From Streptomyces sp. CC0208 (lineage in GTDB: Bacteria; Actinomycetota; Actinomycetes; Streptomycetales; Streptomycetaceae), in the NCBI RefSeq assembly GCF_003443735.1, contig NZ_CP031969.1:3906001-3970000 (forward strand): DNA of 64,000 nt, in the 5' to 3' direction. Position 1 is the first letter of the stretch, and every line of letters starts with the position of its first letter. The notes beneath the pieces were generated by a model that saw nothing but the letters and a program-made list of their open reading frames with translations, was not told the DNA's origin and did no database searches. A program made the translations under genes and the position numbers. Shown here piece by piece: positions 27,459 through 34,611 of the stretch.

Positions 27459-28581
27459 GGCCGCTCAGCCGCCCACTGACCCACTCCAGGGTCGCCGGGA
27501 TCTCCCGCCGCCAGGTGTTGAAGTTGTGCCCGCCGCTTTCGAGGATGATCGACGAGATCCGTGTCGTTTCCGTCGCCTTCACCCGCTCTATGAACTTCAA
27601 GGTGTCCTTGTAGTTCTTCTCGCCCACCTTGCTGCTGGTGACGAGCAGTGAGGTGTCCGGCGCGGGCAGGTGCTTGAGGCACCACCACAGGTTCGCGCGG
27701 TTGCGCAGCTTCTTGTCGCCCTGGAAGAGATCGCCCGTGGTGGCGTCGACGGGGGCTTTGTAGTACGGGGACAGGCCCGCCCCCGCCGCGTAGACCTGGG
27801 GATGGTGCATGGCGAGCTTCAGTGCGCAGTAACCACCCGTGGAGTCCCCGATGATCCCCCAGCTCCCCCGTTCCCTGCCCACCCTGTAGTGCGCGGTCAC
27901 CGCTTCCGGAAGGTCCTTCGCGAAGAACGTCTCGGTCTGCGGACCGTCCGGAACGTCCGCGCACTCGGTGTCGCGCGGCGGCGCCACCGTCGGCCGCAGC
28001 ATCACCAGGATCATCGGCCGCATACGGCCGTCCTTGGTGAGTTGCAGAGCCGTGCGCGGATAGTGGAGTTTGTCCACCAGCGCTCTCGCGGTGCCCGGAT
28101 AACCGGTGAGCACGACGGACGCGGGGAAGGTACGCGTGCGATAGCGCTCCTGGAAATACTCCGGCGGGAGATAGACGTACGCGGGACTCGCGATGTGCGA
28201 CGTGGGGCCGATGATGTCGACCTTCTGGACCTGCCCGACCGACGACGGCCGAAAGCCGCTCCTTCCGGGCACGCCCCCGATCTCGGTCACCCTCAGGGGC
28301 CCGCTCGACCGGTCGCCCGGGGTGTGGTCGACCACCACGCCCTGGTCGTTCTCCCGGCCGAACAGGTCGGCCCAGGAGGCGTAGAAGCCGAAGGCCTGGT
28401 TGGCGACGAGTCCCACCGACACGAAGATCAGGAGCTGCGTCGCGAGCAACAGCCCGATACGGCCGCTGACGGACCGCCAGCCACGGCGCGCCAGCCGTGG
28501 CCAGAGCCACACCGTGCCGGCGAAGAGCGCTACGGCGGCCAGGACCGCCGGCACCAGCGTGTTGTTGCTCGTGAGACCCAT
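27454..28581 (-). CDS. Membrane-anchored alpha/beta-hydrolase esterase (antigen 85/EstA-like)
   Basis: 375 aa. Two N-terminal membrane helices (about 8-28 and 42-65) are followed by an extracytoplasmic esterase-D/antigen-85-type domain. The nucleophile serine is in GDSTGG (about residue 245) and the catalytic histidine in ESGGHNFNTW near the C-terminus. Secreted relatives include mycolyltransferases, but Streptomyces lacks mycolates, so a lipid or wall-ester hydrolase is more likely. It is divergent from the MprF-like gene, suggesting a shared envelope role. Short 11-bp direct repeats overlap its 3' end (27426-27458). Confidence 0.85.
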   Translation of the reverse strand: MGLTSNNTLVPAVLAAVALFAGTVWLWPRLARRGWRSVSGRIGLLLATQLLIFVSVGLVANQAFGFYASWADLFGRENDQGVVVDHTPGDRSSGPLRVTEIGGVPGRSGFRPSSVGQVQKVDIIGPTSHIASPAYVYLPPEYFQERYRTRTFPASVVLTGYPGTARALVDKLHYPRTALQLTKDGRMRPMILVMLRPTVAPPRDTECADVPDGPQTETFFAKDLPEAVTAHYRVGRERGSWGIIGDSTGGYCALKLAMHHPQVYAAGAGLSPYYKAPVDATTGDLFQGDKKLRNRANLWWCLKHLPAPDTSLLVTSSKVGEKNYKDTLKFIERVKATETTRISSIILESGGHNFNTWRREIPATLEWVSGRLSGR

Positions 28582-28630
28582 TGCTTGCTTTCGCTTTCCT
28601 CGGCCTTTGAAACGGCTTTGAGGAGGTGAG

Positions 28631-28659
28631 TGAACCTCTCCTCACGAGACACCGTCCTA
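28631..28659 (+). promoter_or_regulatory. Sigma-E-type (ECF) promoter of the mprF-like gene
   Basis: TGAACC (28631-28636), a 16-bp spacer and CGTCCTA (28653-28659) match the AAC / CGTC pattern of the Streptomyces envelope-stress sigma factor E. It sits downstream of the longest-frame GTG (28626), so it also argues for the later translation start at 28734. Confidence 0.6.
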
Positions 28660-28733
28660 GAGGGCGCAATGTCGCCGGATGCCCGAATCGGGGCACTCCG
28701 GATCCAAAGTCACTCGCAGAACCACGGGATGCG

Positions 28734-30569
28734 ATGTCTGTCAGGACAGATGAGGAAATGTCGGGCGGGGTTCCGATCCGATCAACACGGCTGCGGCGTG
28801 CACTGCACGGCCCACGCCCCGAGGCCGTCCCCGTCCTCGTCGCCAGAGCCTGCGCGCTCGTAGGGCTTCTGGACATCGCCGCCGGCGTCTTCCCACGCTT
28901 CAGGCACAGCCGTATGCACACCATGGCCGAGGTGCTGCCCGGCGCGCTCGGCCCGTTCGCGGCCGCGCTCTCGCTCAGCACCGGCGTGCTGTTGCTGCTG
29001 CTCGCCCACGGCCTCAAACGCCACAAGCGCCGGGCCTGGCGGGCGGCCGTGGCACTGCTGCCGGCGGGCGCGCTGGCGCAGTTCACCTACCGCCACTCAC
29101 TCGTCGGAGCCGCCATCTCGCTCGCCCTGCTCGCGCCGCTGCTGCGCCACCGCGACCAGTTCAGGGCACTGCCCGACCCGCGCAGCCGCTGGCGCGCGCT
29201 CGCCAACTTCGTCCTCATGAGCGCCGGTTCCCTCGTCCTCGGGCTGATCATCGTCAGCGTCCACCCGAACCGCCTGGTCGGCGACCCGAGCCTGGCCGAT
29301 CGCCTCACGCACGTCCTGTACGGCCTCTTCGGCTTCGAGGGCCCGGTCGACTACCAGGGCGACACCTCGTGGACCGTCGGCGTCTCCCTGGGCGCCCTGG
29401 GCCTGCTCACGGCGATCACGACGATCTACCTCGCCTTCCGTCCCGAGCACCCCGCCGCGCATCTCACCGAGGAGGACGAGTCCCGTCTCAGGGCGCTCCT
29501 CGCCAAGCACGGCGGCCGCGACTCGCTCGGCCACTTCGCGCTGCGCCGCGACAAGGCCGTCGTCTTCTCCCCCAGCGGCAAGGCGGCGGTGACCTACCGG
29601 GTCGTCTCCGGTGTGATGCTCGCCAGTGGCGACCCGATCGGCGACGTGGAGGCCTGGCCGGGCGCCATCGAGCGCTTCATGGACGAGGCCAAGGCGCACT
29701 CCTGGACGCCCGCCGTCATGGGCTGCTCGGAGACCGGCGGCGAGGTCTGGACCCGTGAGACCGGCCTGGACGCGCTCGAACTGGGCGACGAGGCGGTGGT
29801 GGACGTCGCGGATTTCTCGCTCGCCGGCCGCGCGATGCGCAATGTCCGCCAGATGGTCAAGCGCATCGAGCGGGCCGGTTACGAGACCCGCGTACGGCGC
29901 GTCCGTGACCTCGGGGAGACGGAGCTGGCACGCGTGCGGCAGGCCGCCGACGACTGGCGCGGCACGGACACCGAGCGCGGTTTCTCGATGGCCCTGGGCC
30001 GCATCGGCGACCTCGCCGACGGCGACTGCCTCATCGCCACCGCCCACAAGGCCGACGACCAGCCCGGCCCGTACGGCGACCTCAAGGCGATCCTGCACTT
30101 CGTGCCGTGGGGCACCGACGGCGCCTCCCTCGACCTCATGCGACGGGACCGCTCCGCCGACCCCGGCATGAACGAACTGCTGATCGTCGCCGCCCTCCAG
30201 GCGGCCCCCAAGTTCGGCATCACGCGCGTGTCGCTGAACTTCGCGATGTTCCGCTCGGCCCTCGCGCGCGGCGAGAAGATCGGCGCAGGGCCGGTGCTGC
30301 GCGCCTGGCGGGGCCTGCTGGTGTTCCTGTCCCGCTGGTTCCAGATCGAGTCCCTGTACAAGTTCAACGCGAAGTTCCAGCCCCGCTGGGAGCCCCGCTT
30401 CGTCGTGTACCGGGCCTCCGGCGATCTCCCGCGCATCGGCTTCGCCGCGATGCAGGCGGAGGGCTTCGTCAATCTGGCCCTCCCGCTGCCGCGCTTCCTG
30501 CGCCGCCGCTCGCACAGCGCACGCGTGTGTGCCCACGCGGTCGGAGAGCGCGACGTGAGAGCGGCGTGA
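28734..30569 (+). CDS. MprF/LysX-like membrane protein (phosphatidylglycerol lysyltransferase domain)
   Basis: 611 aa from MSVRTDEEMSGG; a further ATG at 28758 with GAGGAA directly in front is an alternative. Six or so membrane helices (about residues 35-235) precede a DUF2156 double-GNAT catalytic domain (about 250-590: HFALRRDKAVVFSPSGKAAV split, GRAMRNVRQMVKRIERAG, FNAKFQPRWEPRFVVY). MprF-family enzymes transfer lysine or another amino acid from tRNA to phosphatidylglycerol to lower surface charge. The ECF-type promoter upstream fits an envelope-stress role. The donor amino acid is not deducible. Confidence 0.85.
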   Translation: MSVRTDEEMSGGVPIRSTRLRRALHGPRPEAVPVLVARACALVGLLDIAAGVFPRFRHSRMHTMAEVLPGALGPFAAALSLSTGVLLLLLAHGLKRHKRRAWRAAVALLPAGALAQFTYRHSLVGAAISLALLAPLLRHRDQFRALPDPRSRWRALANFVLMSAGSLVLGLIIVSVHPNRLVGDPSLADRLTHVLYGLFGFEGPVDYQGDTSWTVGVSLGALGLLTAITTIYLAFRPEHPAAHLTEEDESRLRALLAKHGGRDSLGHFALRRDKAVVFSPSGKAAVTYRVVSGVMLASGDPIGDVEAWPGAIERFMDEAKAHSWTPAVMGCSETGGEVWTRETGLDALELGDEAVVDVADFSLAGRAMRNVRQMVKRIERAGYETRVRRVRDLGETELARVRQAADDWRGTDTERGFSMALGRIGDLADGDCLIATAHKADDQPGPYGDLKAILHFVPWGTDGASLDLMRRDRSADPGMNELLIVAALQAAPKFGITRVSLNFAMFRSALARGEKIGAGPVLRAWRGLLVFLSRWFQIESLYKFNAKFQPRWEPRFVVYRASGDLPRIGFAAMQAEGFVNLALPLPRFLRRRSHSARVCAHAVGERDVRAA

Positions 30570-30586
30570 CCGCTCGCTCCGGGACT

Positions 30587-30637
30587 GGCCCGGACGGAAG
30601 CCCACCCCTCCTCCAGCCCGGGGCTTCCGTCCGGGCC
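30587..30637 (+). terminator. Terminator of the mprF-like gene
   Basis: A perfect 17-bp stem, GGCCCGGACGGAAGCCC (30587-30603) with its complement (30621-30637), encloses a 17-nt loop 18 bp past the stop. It has no T-tract, as is usual for Streptomyces. Confidence 0.85.
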
Positions 30638-30677
30638 GCGCGGTCCTGCGGCTCCGCGCGGGGCCTAGGCTGAACGC

Positions 30678-31583
30678 ATGAGCAAGCAGAGCGGACGCGG
30701 GCGCGTCGCCGGCCTTCCGGAATGGGACCGCTGCGCGGTCATGGGGGTCGTGAACGTCACGCCCGACTCCTTCTCCGACGGCGGCCGCTGGTTCGACACG
30801 ACGGCCGCCGTCAAGCACGGCCTCGCCCTCGTCGAGGAGGGCGCCGACCTCGTCGACGTCGGCGGCGAGTCCACCCGCCCCGGCGCCACCCGCGTCGACG
30901 AGGCCGAGGAGCTTCGGCGCGTGGTCCCCGTCGTCCGCGGCCTCGTGTCCGAGGGCGTCACGGTCTCCGTCGACACCATGCGCGCCTCCGTCGCCGAACA
31001 GGCCCTCGCCGCCGGCGCGTCCCTCGTCAACGACGTCAGCGGCGGCCTCGCCGACCCGGCGATGATCCCGGTCGTCGCCGACGCGGGCGCCCCCTTCGTC
31101 GTCATGCACTGGCGGGGCTTCCTGGAGGGCGGCAACGTCAGGGGCGTCTACGACGACGTCGTCGCCGAGGTCCTCGACGAGCTCCACGCGCGTGTGGACG
31201 CCGTCCTCGCGGGCGGCATCTCCCCCGACCGTCTGGTCGTCGACCCGGGTCTCGGCTTCTCCAAGGACGCCGAGCACGACCTGGTCCTCCTCGCCCACCT
31301 CGACCGCCTTCTCGGCCTCGGCCACCCCCTGCTCGTCGCCGCTTCCCGCAAGCGGTTCCTGGGCCGTGTCCTCGCCGGGCCCGAGGGTGCCCCGCCGCCC
31401 GCGCGCGAGCGCGACGCCGCCACGGCCGCCGTCTCCGCGCTCGCGGCGCAAGCCGGCGCGTGGGCGGTGCGCGTGCACGAGGTGCGCGCCACGGCCGACG
31501 CGGTACGGGTCGCCCGCGCCGTGGAAGGAGCGCGCACCGACGGCGCGAGCACCGCGGACAACGGCGCGGAAGGATCCCGGTGA
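30678..31583 (+). CDS. folP: Dihydropteroate synthase
   Basis: 301 aa. It joins 6-hydroxymethyl-dihydropterin diphosphate with p-aminobenzoate. Family motifs are present: VMGVVNVTPDSFSDGG (about 21-36), VGGESTRPGA (about 62-71), VNDVSGG, and the DPGLGFSKDAEH and SRKRFLG anion/pterin-site residues. The C-terminal 30 residues are Ala/Gly-rich and extend past the usual end. It heads a folate run with a GTGA overlap to the next gene. Streptomyces often has a second FolP paralogue elsewhere; this one has the complete active site. Confidence 0.96.
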   Translation: MSKQSGRGRVAGLPEWDRCAVMGVVNVTPDSFSDGGRWFDTTAAVKHGLALVEEGADLVDVGGESTRPGATRVDEAEELRRVVPVVRGLVSEGVTVSVDTMRASVAEQALAAGASLVNDVSGGLADPAMIPVVADAGAPFVVMHWRGFLEGGNVRGVYDDVVAEVLDELHARVDAVLAGGISPDRLVVDPGLGFSKDAEHDLVLLAHLDRLLGLGHPLLVAASRKRFLGRVLAGPEGAPPPARERDAATAAVSALAAQAGAWAVRVHEVRATADAVRVARAVEGARTDGASTADNGAEGSR

Positions 31584-32083
31584 GCGCCCCCCACACCGAC
31601 GTGGAACAGGTGGAAGCCGCCAACACGGCCTTCTACGAGGCGCTGGAGCGCGGCGACTTCGAGGAGCTGTCCTCGTTCTGGCTCACCCCCGCCGACCTGG
31701 GCGTCGACGAGACCTACCACGACCCGGCTGACGTCGGCGTGGTCTCCTGCGTGCACCCCGGCTGGCCCGTGCTGACCGGACGCGGCGAGGTCCTGAGGTC
31801 GTACGCGCTGATCATGGCGAACACTGACTACATCCAGTTCTTCCTCACGGACGTGCACGTCTCCGTCACCGGTGACACCGCCCTGGTGACCTGCACCGAG
31901 AACATCCTCAGCGGCGGCCCGGCGCCCGAGGGCGGCGAGGAGCTCGGCCCGCTCGTCGGCCAGCTGGTGGTCGCCACGAACGTGTTCCGCCGCACCCCCG
32001 AGGGCTGGAAGCTGTGGTCCCACCACGCTTCCCCGGTGCTGGCCGAGAACGGCGAGGAAGAGGACGAGGAAACGCCTTCCTGA
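31580..32083 (+). CDS. SnoaL-like/NTF2-fold protein in the folate operon
   Basis: 167 aa from a GTG overlapping the folP stop. A single NTF2-like cone fold is seen (VEAANTAFYEALERGDFEEL, then FFLTDVHVSVTGDTALVTCTENI, then VATNVFRRTPEGWKLWSHHASPV). It has an acidic C-terminal tail. Members bind small hydrophobic ligands or act as dehydratases or isomerases. Coupling to folP suggests a role near pterin or PABA metabolism, but no substrate can be named. Confidence 0.8.
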   Translation: MSAPHTDVEQVEAANTAFYEALERGDFEELSSFWLTPADLGVDETYHDPADVGVVSCVHPGWPVLTGRGEVLRSYALIMANTDYIQFFLTDVHVSVTGDTALVTCTENILSGGPAPEGGEELGPLVGQLVVATNVFRRTPEGWKLWSHHASPVLAENGEEEDEETPS

Positions 32084-32115
32084 ACCCGTCGGGACCAAGA
32101 AGTGGTTGGAATCAC

Positions 32116-32186
32116 GAACCCCTGGGTATGGGCGGCTACCAACCCGTGAGCCGCCGGGTTCCCCAGGGGAAACACCCGGTGAACCC
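32116..32186 (+). promoter_or_regulatory. Structured leader element upstream of folB with alternative stems
   Basis: In the 236-bp gap before folB, CCCCTGGG (32119-32126) pairs with CCCAGGGG (32162-32169) around an inner GGCGGCT/AGCCGCC stem (32131-32137 with 32149-32155). A competing pairing joins GAACCC (32116-32121, or the copy at 32181-32186) with GGGTTC (32156-32161). A further alternative joins CCGGGT (32154-32159) with ACCCGG (32174-32179). It may be an attenuator, a terminator for the folP-SnoaL transcript, or a leader switch. Confidence 0.5.
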
Positions 32187-32319
32187 TCCGGGCCCGGGCA
32201 GCGGCCGCGCCCCCGTGGCCCGGTCCTGTCAGTGCTCGCAGGTAGATTCGTTCGAGGCCGGGGTACCGCCCGCACGCGGTACGGACCGGCCGTCACCGAC
32301 GATTGCAGGAGTGATTCGC

Positions 32320-32679
32320 GTGGATCGTGTCGCGCTGCGCGGCCTGAAGGCCCGCGGGCACCACGGTGTGTTCCCGGAGGAGCGCGAGGAGGGCCAGACC
32401 TTCGTCGTGGACCTCGTCCTCGGGCTGGACACCCGGCCGGCCGCCGCCGACGACGACCTGACGAAGACCGTGCACTACGGCATCGTGGCGGAGGAGGTCG
32501 TGGCCGTCGTCCAGGGCGAGCCCGTCGACCTCATCGAGACGCTCGCCGAACGCATCGCCCAGGCCTGTCTGAAGCACGAGCGGGTAGAGGAGGTCGAGGT
32601 CAGGGTCCACAAACCCGACGCGCCGATCACCGTGCCCTTCGACGACGTGACCGTCACCATCACCCGGAGCCGAGTATGA
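32320..32679 (+). CDS. folB: Dihydroneopterin aldolase
   Basis: 119 aa, the normal family length. The start is the GTG at 32320 (VDRVALRGLKARGHHGV), with AGGAG 8 nt upstream; the GTG at 32311 overlaps that ribosome site. Typical features are the N-terminal LRGLKARGHHGVFPEER, the pterin-binding Tyr in VHYGIVAEEV, the catalytic Glu/Lys region and the PITVPFDDVTVTITR end. It retro-aldol cleaves dihydroneopterin to 6-hydroxymethyl-dihydropterin for FolK. It overlaps folK by ATGA. Confidence 0.95.
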   Translation: MDRVALRGLKARGHHGVFPEEREEGQTFVVDLVLGLDTRPAAADDDLTKTVHYGIVAEEVVAVVQGEPVDLIETLAERIAQACLKHERVEEVEVRVHKPDAPITVPFDDVTVTITRSRV

Positions 32680-33287
32680 CCGCGTCCTTCGCCGCGGGTC
32701 ACAGCGACCCGACCGTACAGCCGGTGCCCGCCTCCGTCGTGCAGCAGGTGGACGCCGCCGACGCCACCCTGCACAACCCGAAGCGCGCCGTGCTCTCCCT
32801 CGGTTCCAACCTCGGCAACCGCTTGGAGACCCTCCAGGGGGCCATCGACGCCCTGGAGGACACGCCCGGCGTCCGCGTCAAGGCCGTCTCCCCGGTCTAC
32901 GAGACGGAGCCGTGGGGCGTGGCCGCCGACAGCCAGCCCTCGTACTTCAACGCGGTCGTGGTGCTGAAGACCACGCTCCCCCCGTCCTCCCTGCTGGAGC
33001 GGGCCCACGCGGTAGAGGAGGCCTTCAACCGGGTGCGGGACGAGCGCTGGGGCCCGCGCACCCTCGACGTCGACATCGTCGCGTACGCCGACGTGGTCTC
33101 CGACGATCCGGTCCTCACCCTGCCCCACCCCCGTGCCCACGAGCGCGCGTTCGTGCTCGTCCCCTGGCACGACGTGGACCCCGAGGCCCAGCTGCCCGGC
33201 CGCGGCCCGGTCGCAGCCCTCCTCGACACGGTCACGCGAAACGGCGTGGAAGCTCGCAAGGACCTGGAACTCCGGCTGCCCGAATAG
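32676..33287 (+). CDS. folK: 2-amino-4-hydroxy-6-hydroxymethyldihydropteridine diphosphokinase
   Basis: 203 aa. An N-terminal extension of about 35 residues precedes the HPPK fold: VLSLGSNLGNRLETL, VSPVYETEPWG, YFNAVVVLKT, and the catalytic GPRTLDVDIVAY with PHPRAHERAFVLVP. It transfers pyrophosphate from ATP to hydroxymethyl-dihydropterin, giving the FolP substrate. Start ATG overlaps the folB stop. The extension is longer than in E. coli HPPK (about 158 aa). Confidence 0.95.
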   Translation: MTASFAAGHSDPTVQPVPASVVQQVDAADATLHNPKRAVLSLGSNLGNRLETLQGAIDALEDTPGVRVKAVSPVYETEPWGVAADSQPSYFNAVVVLKTTLPPSSLLERAHAVEEAFNRVRDERWGPRTLDVDIVAYADVVSDDPVLTLPHPRAHERAFVLVPWHDVDPEAQLPGRGPVAALLDTVTRNGVEARKDLELRLPE

Positions 33288-33355
33288 CCGTTAAGGTCAA
33301 GACGACCACAGTCCGTGGGAACGCCCAAGGACCTCGGGGGAGCTGAAGGGGCACC

Positions 33356-33841
33356 GTGAGAGAGCTGCGCATCAGGCTGCTGGCAGGCGTCTTCGCCGTG
33401 TCCGGGATCCTGTCCTGGGCGGGCGCCCGCCTGTGGAACTCGATCGGGACCCTGCCCAGCGTCCCGCTGGCGGCCCCCATCGTCCTCGCCCTGATCGCCG
33501 TGGTTCTCGTGGCCACGGCGCTCTCCCTGCGCGCCCGTCTCAAGGCCCAGCGCGAGCGCGTCCCCGAGGCGAAGGGCGTCGACCCCCTGATGGCGGCCCG
33601 CGCGGTCGTCTTCGGTCAGGCCAGCGCCCTGGTCGCCGCGCTCGTCTCCGGCATGTACGGCGGCACCGGCGTCCTCCTCCTGGAGTCCCTCGACATCCCC
33701 GCCCGCCGCGACCAGGCCATCTACGCCGGCTTCTCGGTCCTCGCGGGCATCGCGGTGATAGCGGCGGCGATCTTCCTGGAGCGGGTGTGCAAACTGCCGG
33801 AGGACGACGACCGGAACACGGGGGCTACGTCGACGGCGTGA
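33356..33841 (+). CDS. DUF3180 membrane protein
   Basis: 161 aa from GTG (VRELRIRLLAG). Four membrane helices (about 7-27, 35-58, 80-102, 120-142) lie in two pairs; the loop between has basic ARLKAQRERVPEAKG. This is the actinobacterial DUF3180 family often found just after folK. A role in the folate operon is not known. It converges on folE. Confidence 0.85.
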   Translation: MRELRIRLLAGVFAVSGILSWAGARLWNSIGTLPSVPLAAPIVLALIAVVLVATALSLRARLKAQRERVPEAKGVDPLMAARAVVFGQASALVAALVSGMYGGTGVLLLESLDIPARRDQAIYAGFSVLAGIAVIAAAIFLERVCKLPEDDDRNTGATSTA

Positions 33842-33883
33842 CGGGCGGCGGCGCGGAGGACAGGGATGTGAAGAAGCGCAGGG

Positions 33884-34489
33884 TCACCGCGCCATGATCA
33901 GGCTCATCGCCTCGTTCCGCGTCGCCGCGTCCCGCAGCTGACCTCGTACGGCCGAAGTGAGCGTCTTGGCACCAGGCTTGCGGATCCCCCGCATCGACAT
34001 GCACATGTGCTCGCACTCCACGACGACGATCACACCGCGCGGCTCCAGGATCTCCATCAGGGAGTCCGCGATCTGAGTGGTGAGTCGTTCCTGCACCTGC
34101 GGCCGCCGGGCGTAGACGTCCACGAGCCGGGCCAGCTTGGACAGTCCCGTGATCTTGCCGGTGGTGGCCGGAATGTATCCGACGTGGGCGACACCCCGGA
34201 ACGGCACGAGATGGTGCTCACAGGTCGAGTACACCTCGATGTCCTTCACGAGCACCATCTCGTCGTGCCCGATGTCGAACGTCGTGGTCAGCACGTCCTC
34301 GGGCTTCTGCCACAGCCCCGCGAATATCTCCCGGTACGCCCGCGCCACCCGCCCCGGCGTCTCCCGGAGCCCCTCGCGGTCCGGGTCCTCCCCGACCGCG
34401 ATCAGCAGTTCGCGTACGGCGTTCTCGGCGCGCTTCTCGTCGAACTCGCCGATGGAGCCGTCGCTGTCCAGCGTCACGGGATCGGTCAT
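33884..34489 (-). CDS. folE: GTP cyclohydrolase I
   Basis: 201 aa. It converts GTP to dihydroneopterin triphosphate, the first step of folate synthesis. Zinc ligands and active site are present: STCEHHLVPFRGVAHVGYIP (one Cys and adjacent His), and VVECEHMCMSMRGIRKPG (second Cys). The decamer-forming core runs to the C-terminus. It is separated from ftsH by a terminator and must have its own promoter within about 30 bp, or be reached by read-through. It converges on the folP-folK operon. Confidence 0.97.
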   Translation of the reverse strand: MTDPVTLDSDGSIGEFDEKRAENAVRELLIAVGEDPDREGLRETPGRVARAYREIFAGLWQKPEDVLTTTFDIGHDEMVLVKDIEVYSTCEHHLVPFRGVAHVGYIPATTGKITGLSKLARLVDVYARRPQVQERLTTQIADSLMEILEPRGVIVVVECEHMCMSMRGIRKPGAKTLTSAVRGQLRDAATRNEAMSLIMAR

Positions 34490-34522
34490 TCTGGTGCCTC
34501 GTTCCTAGAGTCCTCGCGGCCG

Positions 34523-34566
34523 AAAAACGCCGCGGCCCCCCAGGCTAAAACCTGGGGGGCGCGGCA
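34523..34566 (-). terminator. Terminator of ftsH
   Basis: A stem of GCCCCCCAGG (34535-34544) with CCTGGGGGGC (34551-34560), extended by GCCGC/GCGGC, is followed on the minus strand by TTTTT (34523-34527). It lies between ftsH and folE. Confidence 0.9.
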
Positions 34567-34611
34567 TCCATTCCGGGCCCGGTGAGGTCACCGGGGCGGG
34601 ACGGGTGAGCG

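Noticed and set aside
28626..28733. GTG start at 28626 for the MprF-like gene
   Set aside because: An ECF-type promoter lies inside that stretch, so it would be upstream of or at the transcription start.
29097..31478. 793-codon minus-strand ORF across the mprF-like and folP genes
   Set aside because: Antisense shadow; it spans a perfect terminator and two recognised genes.
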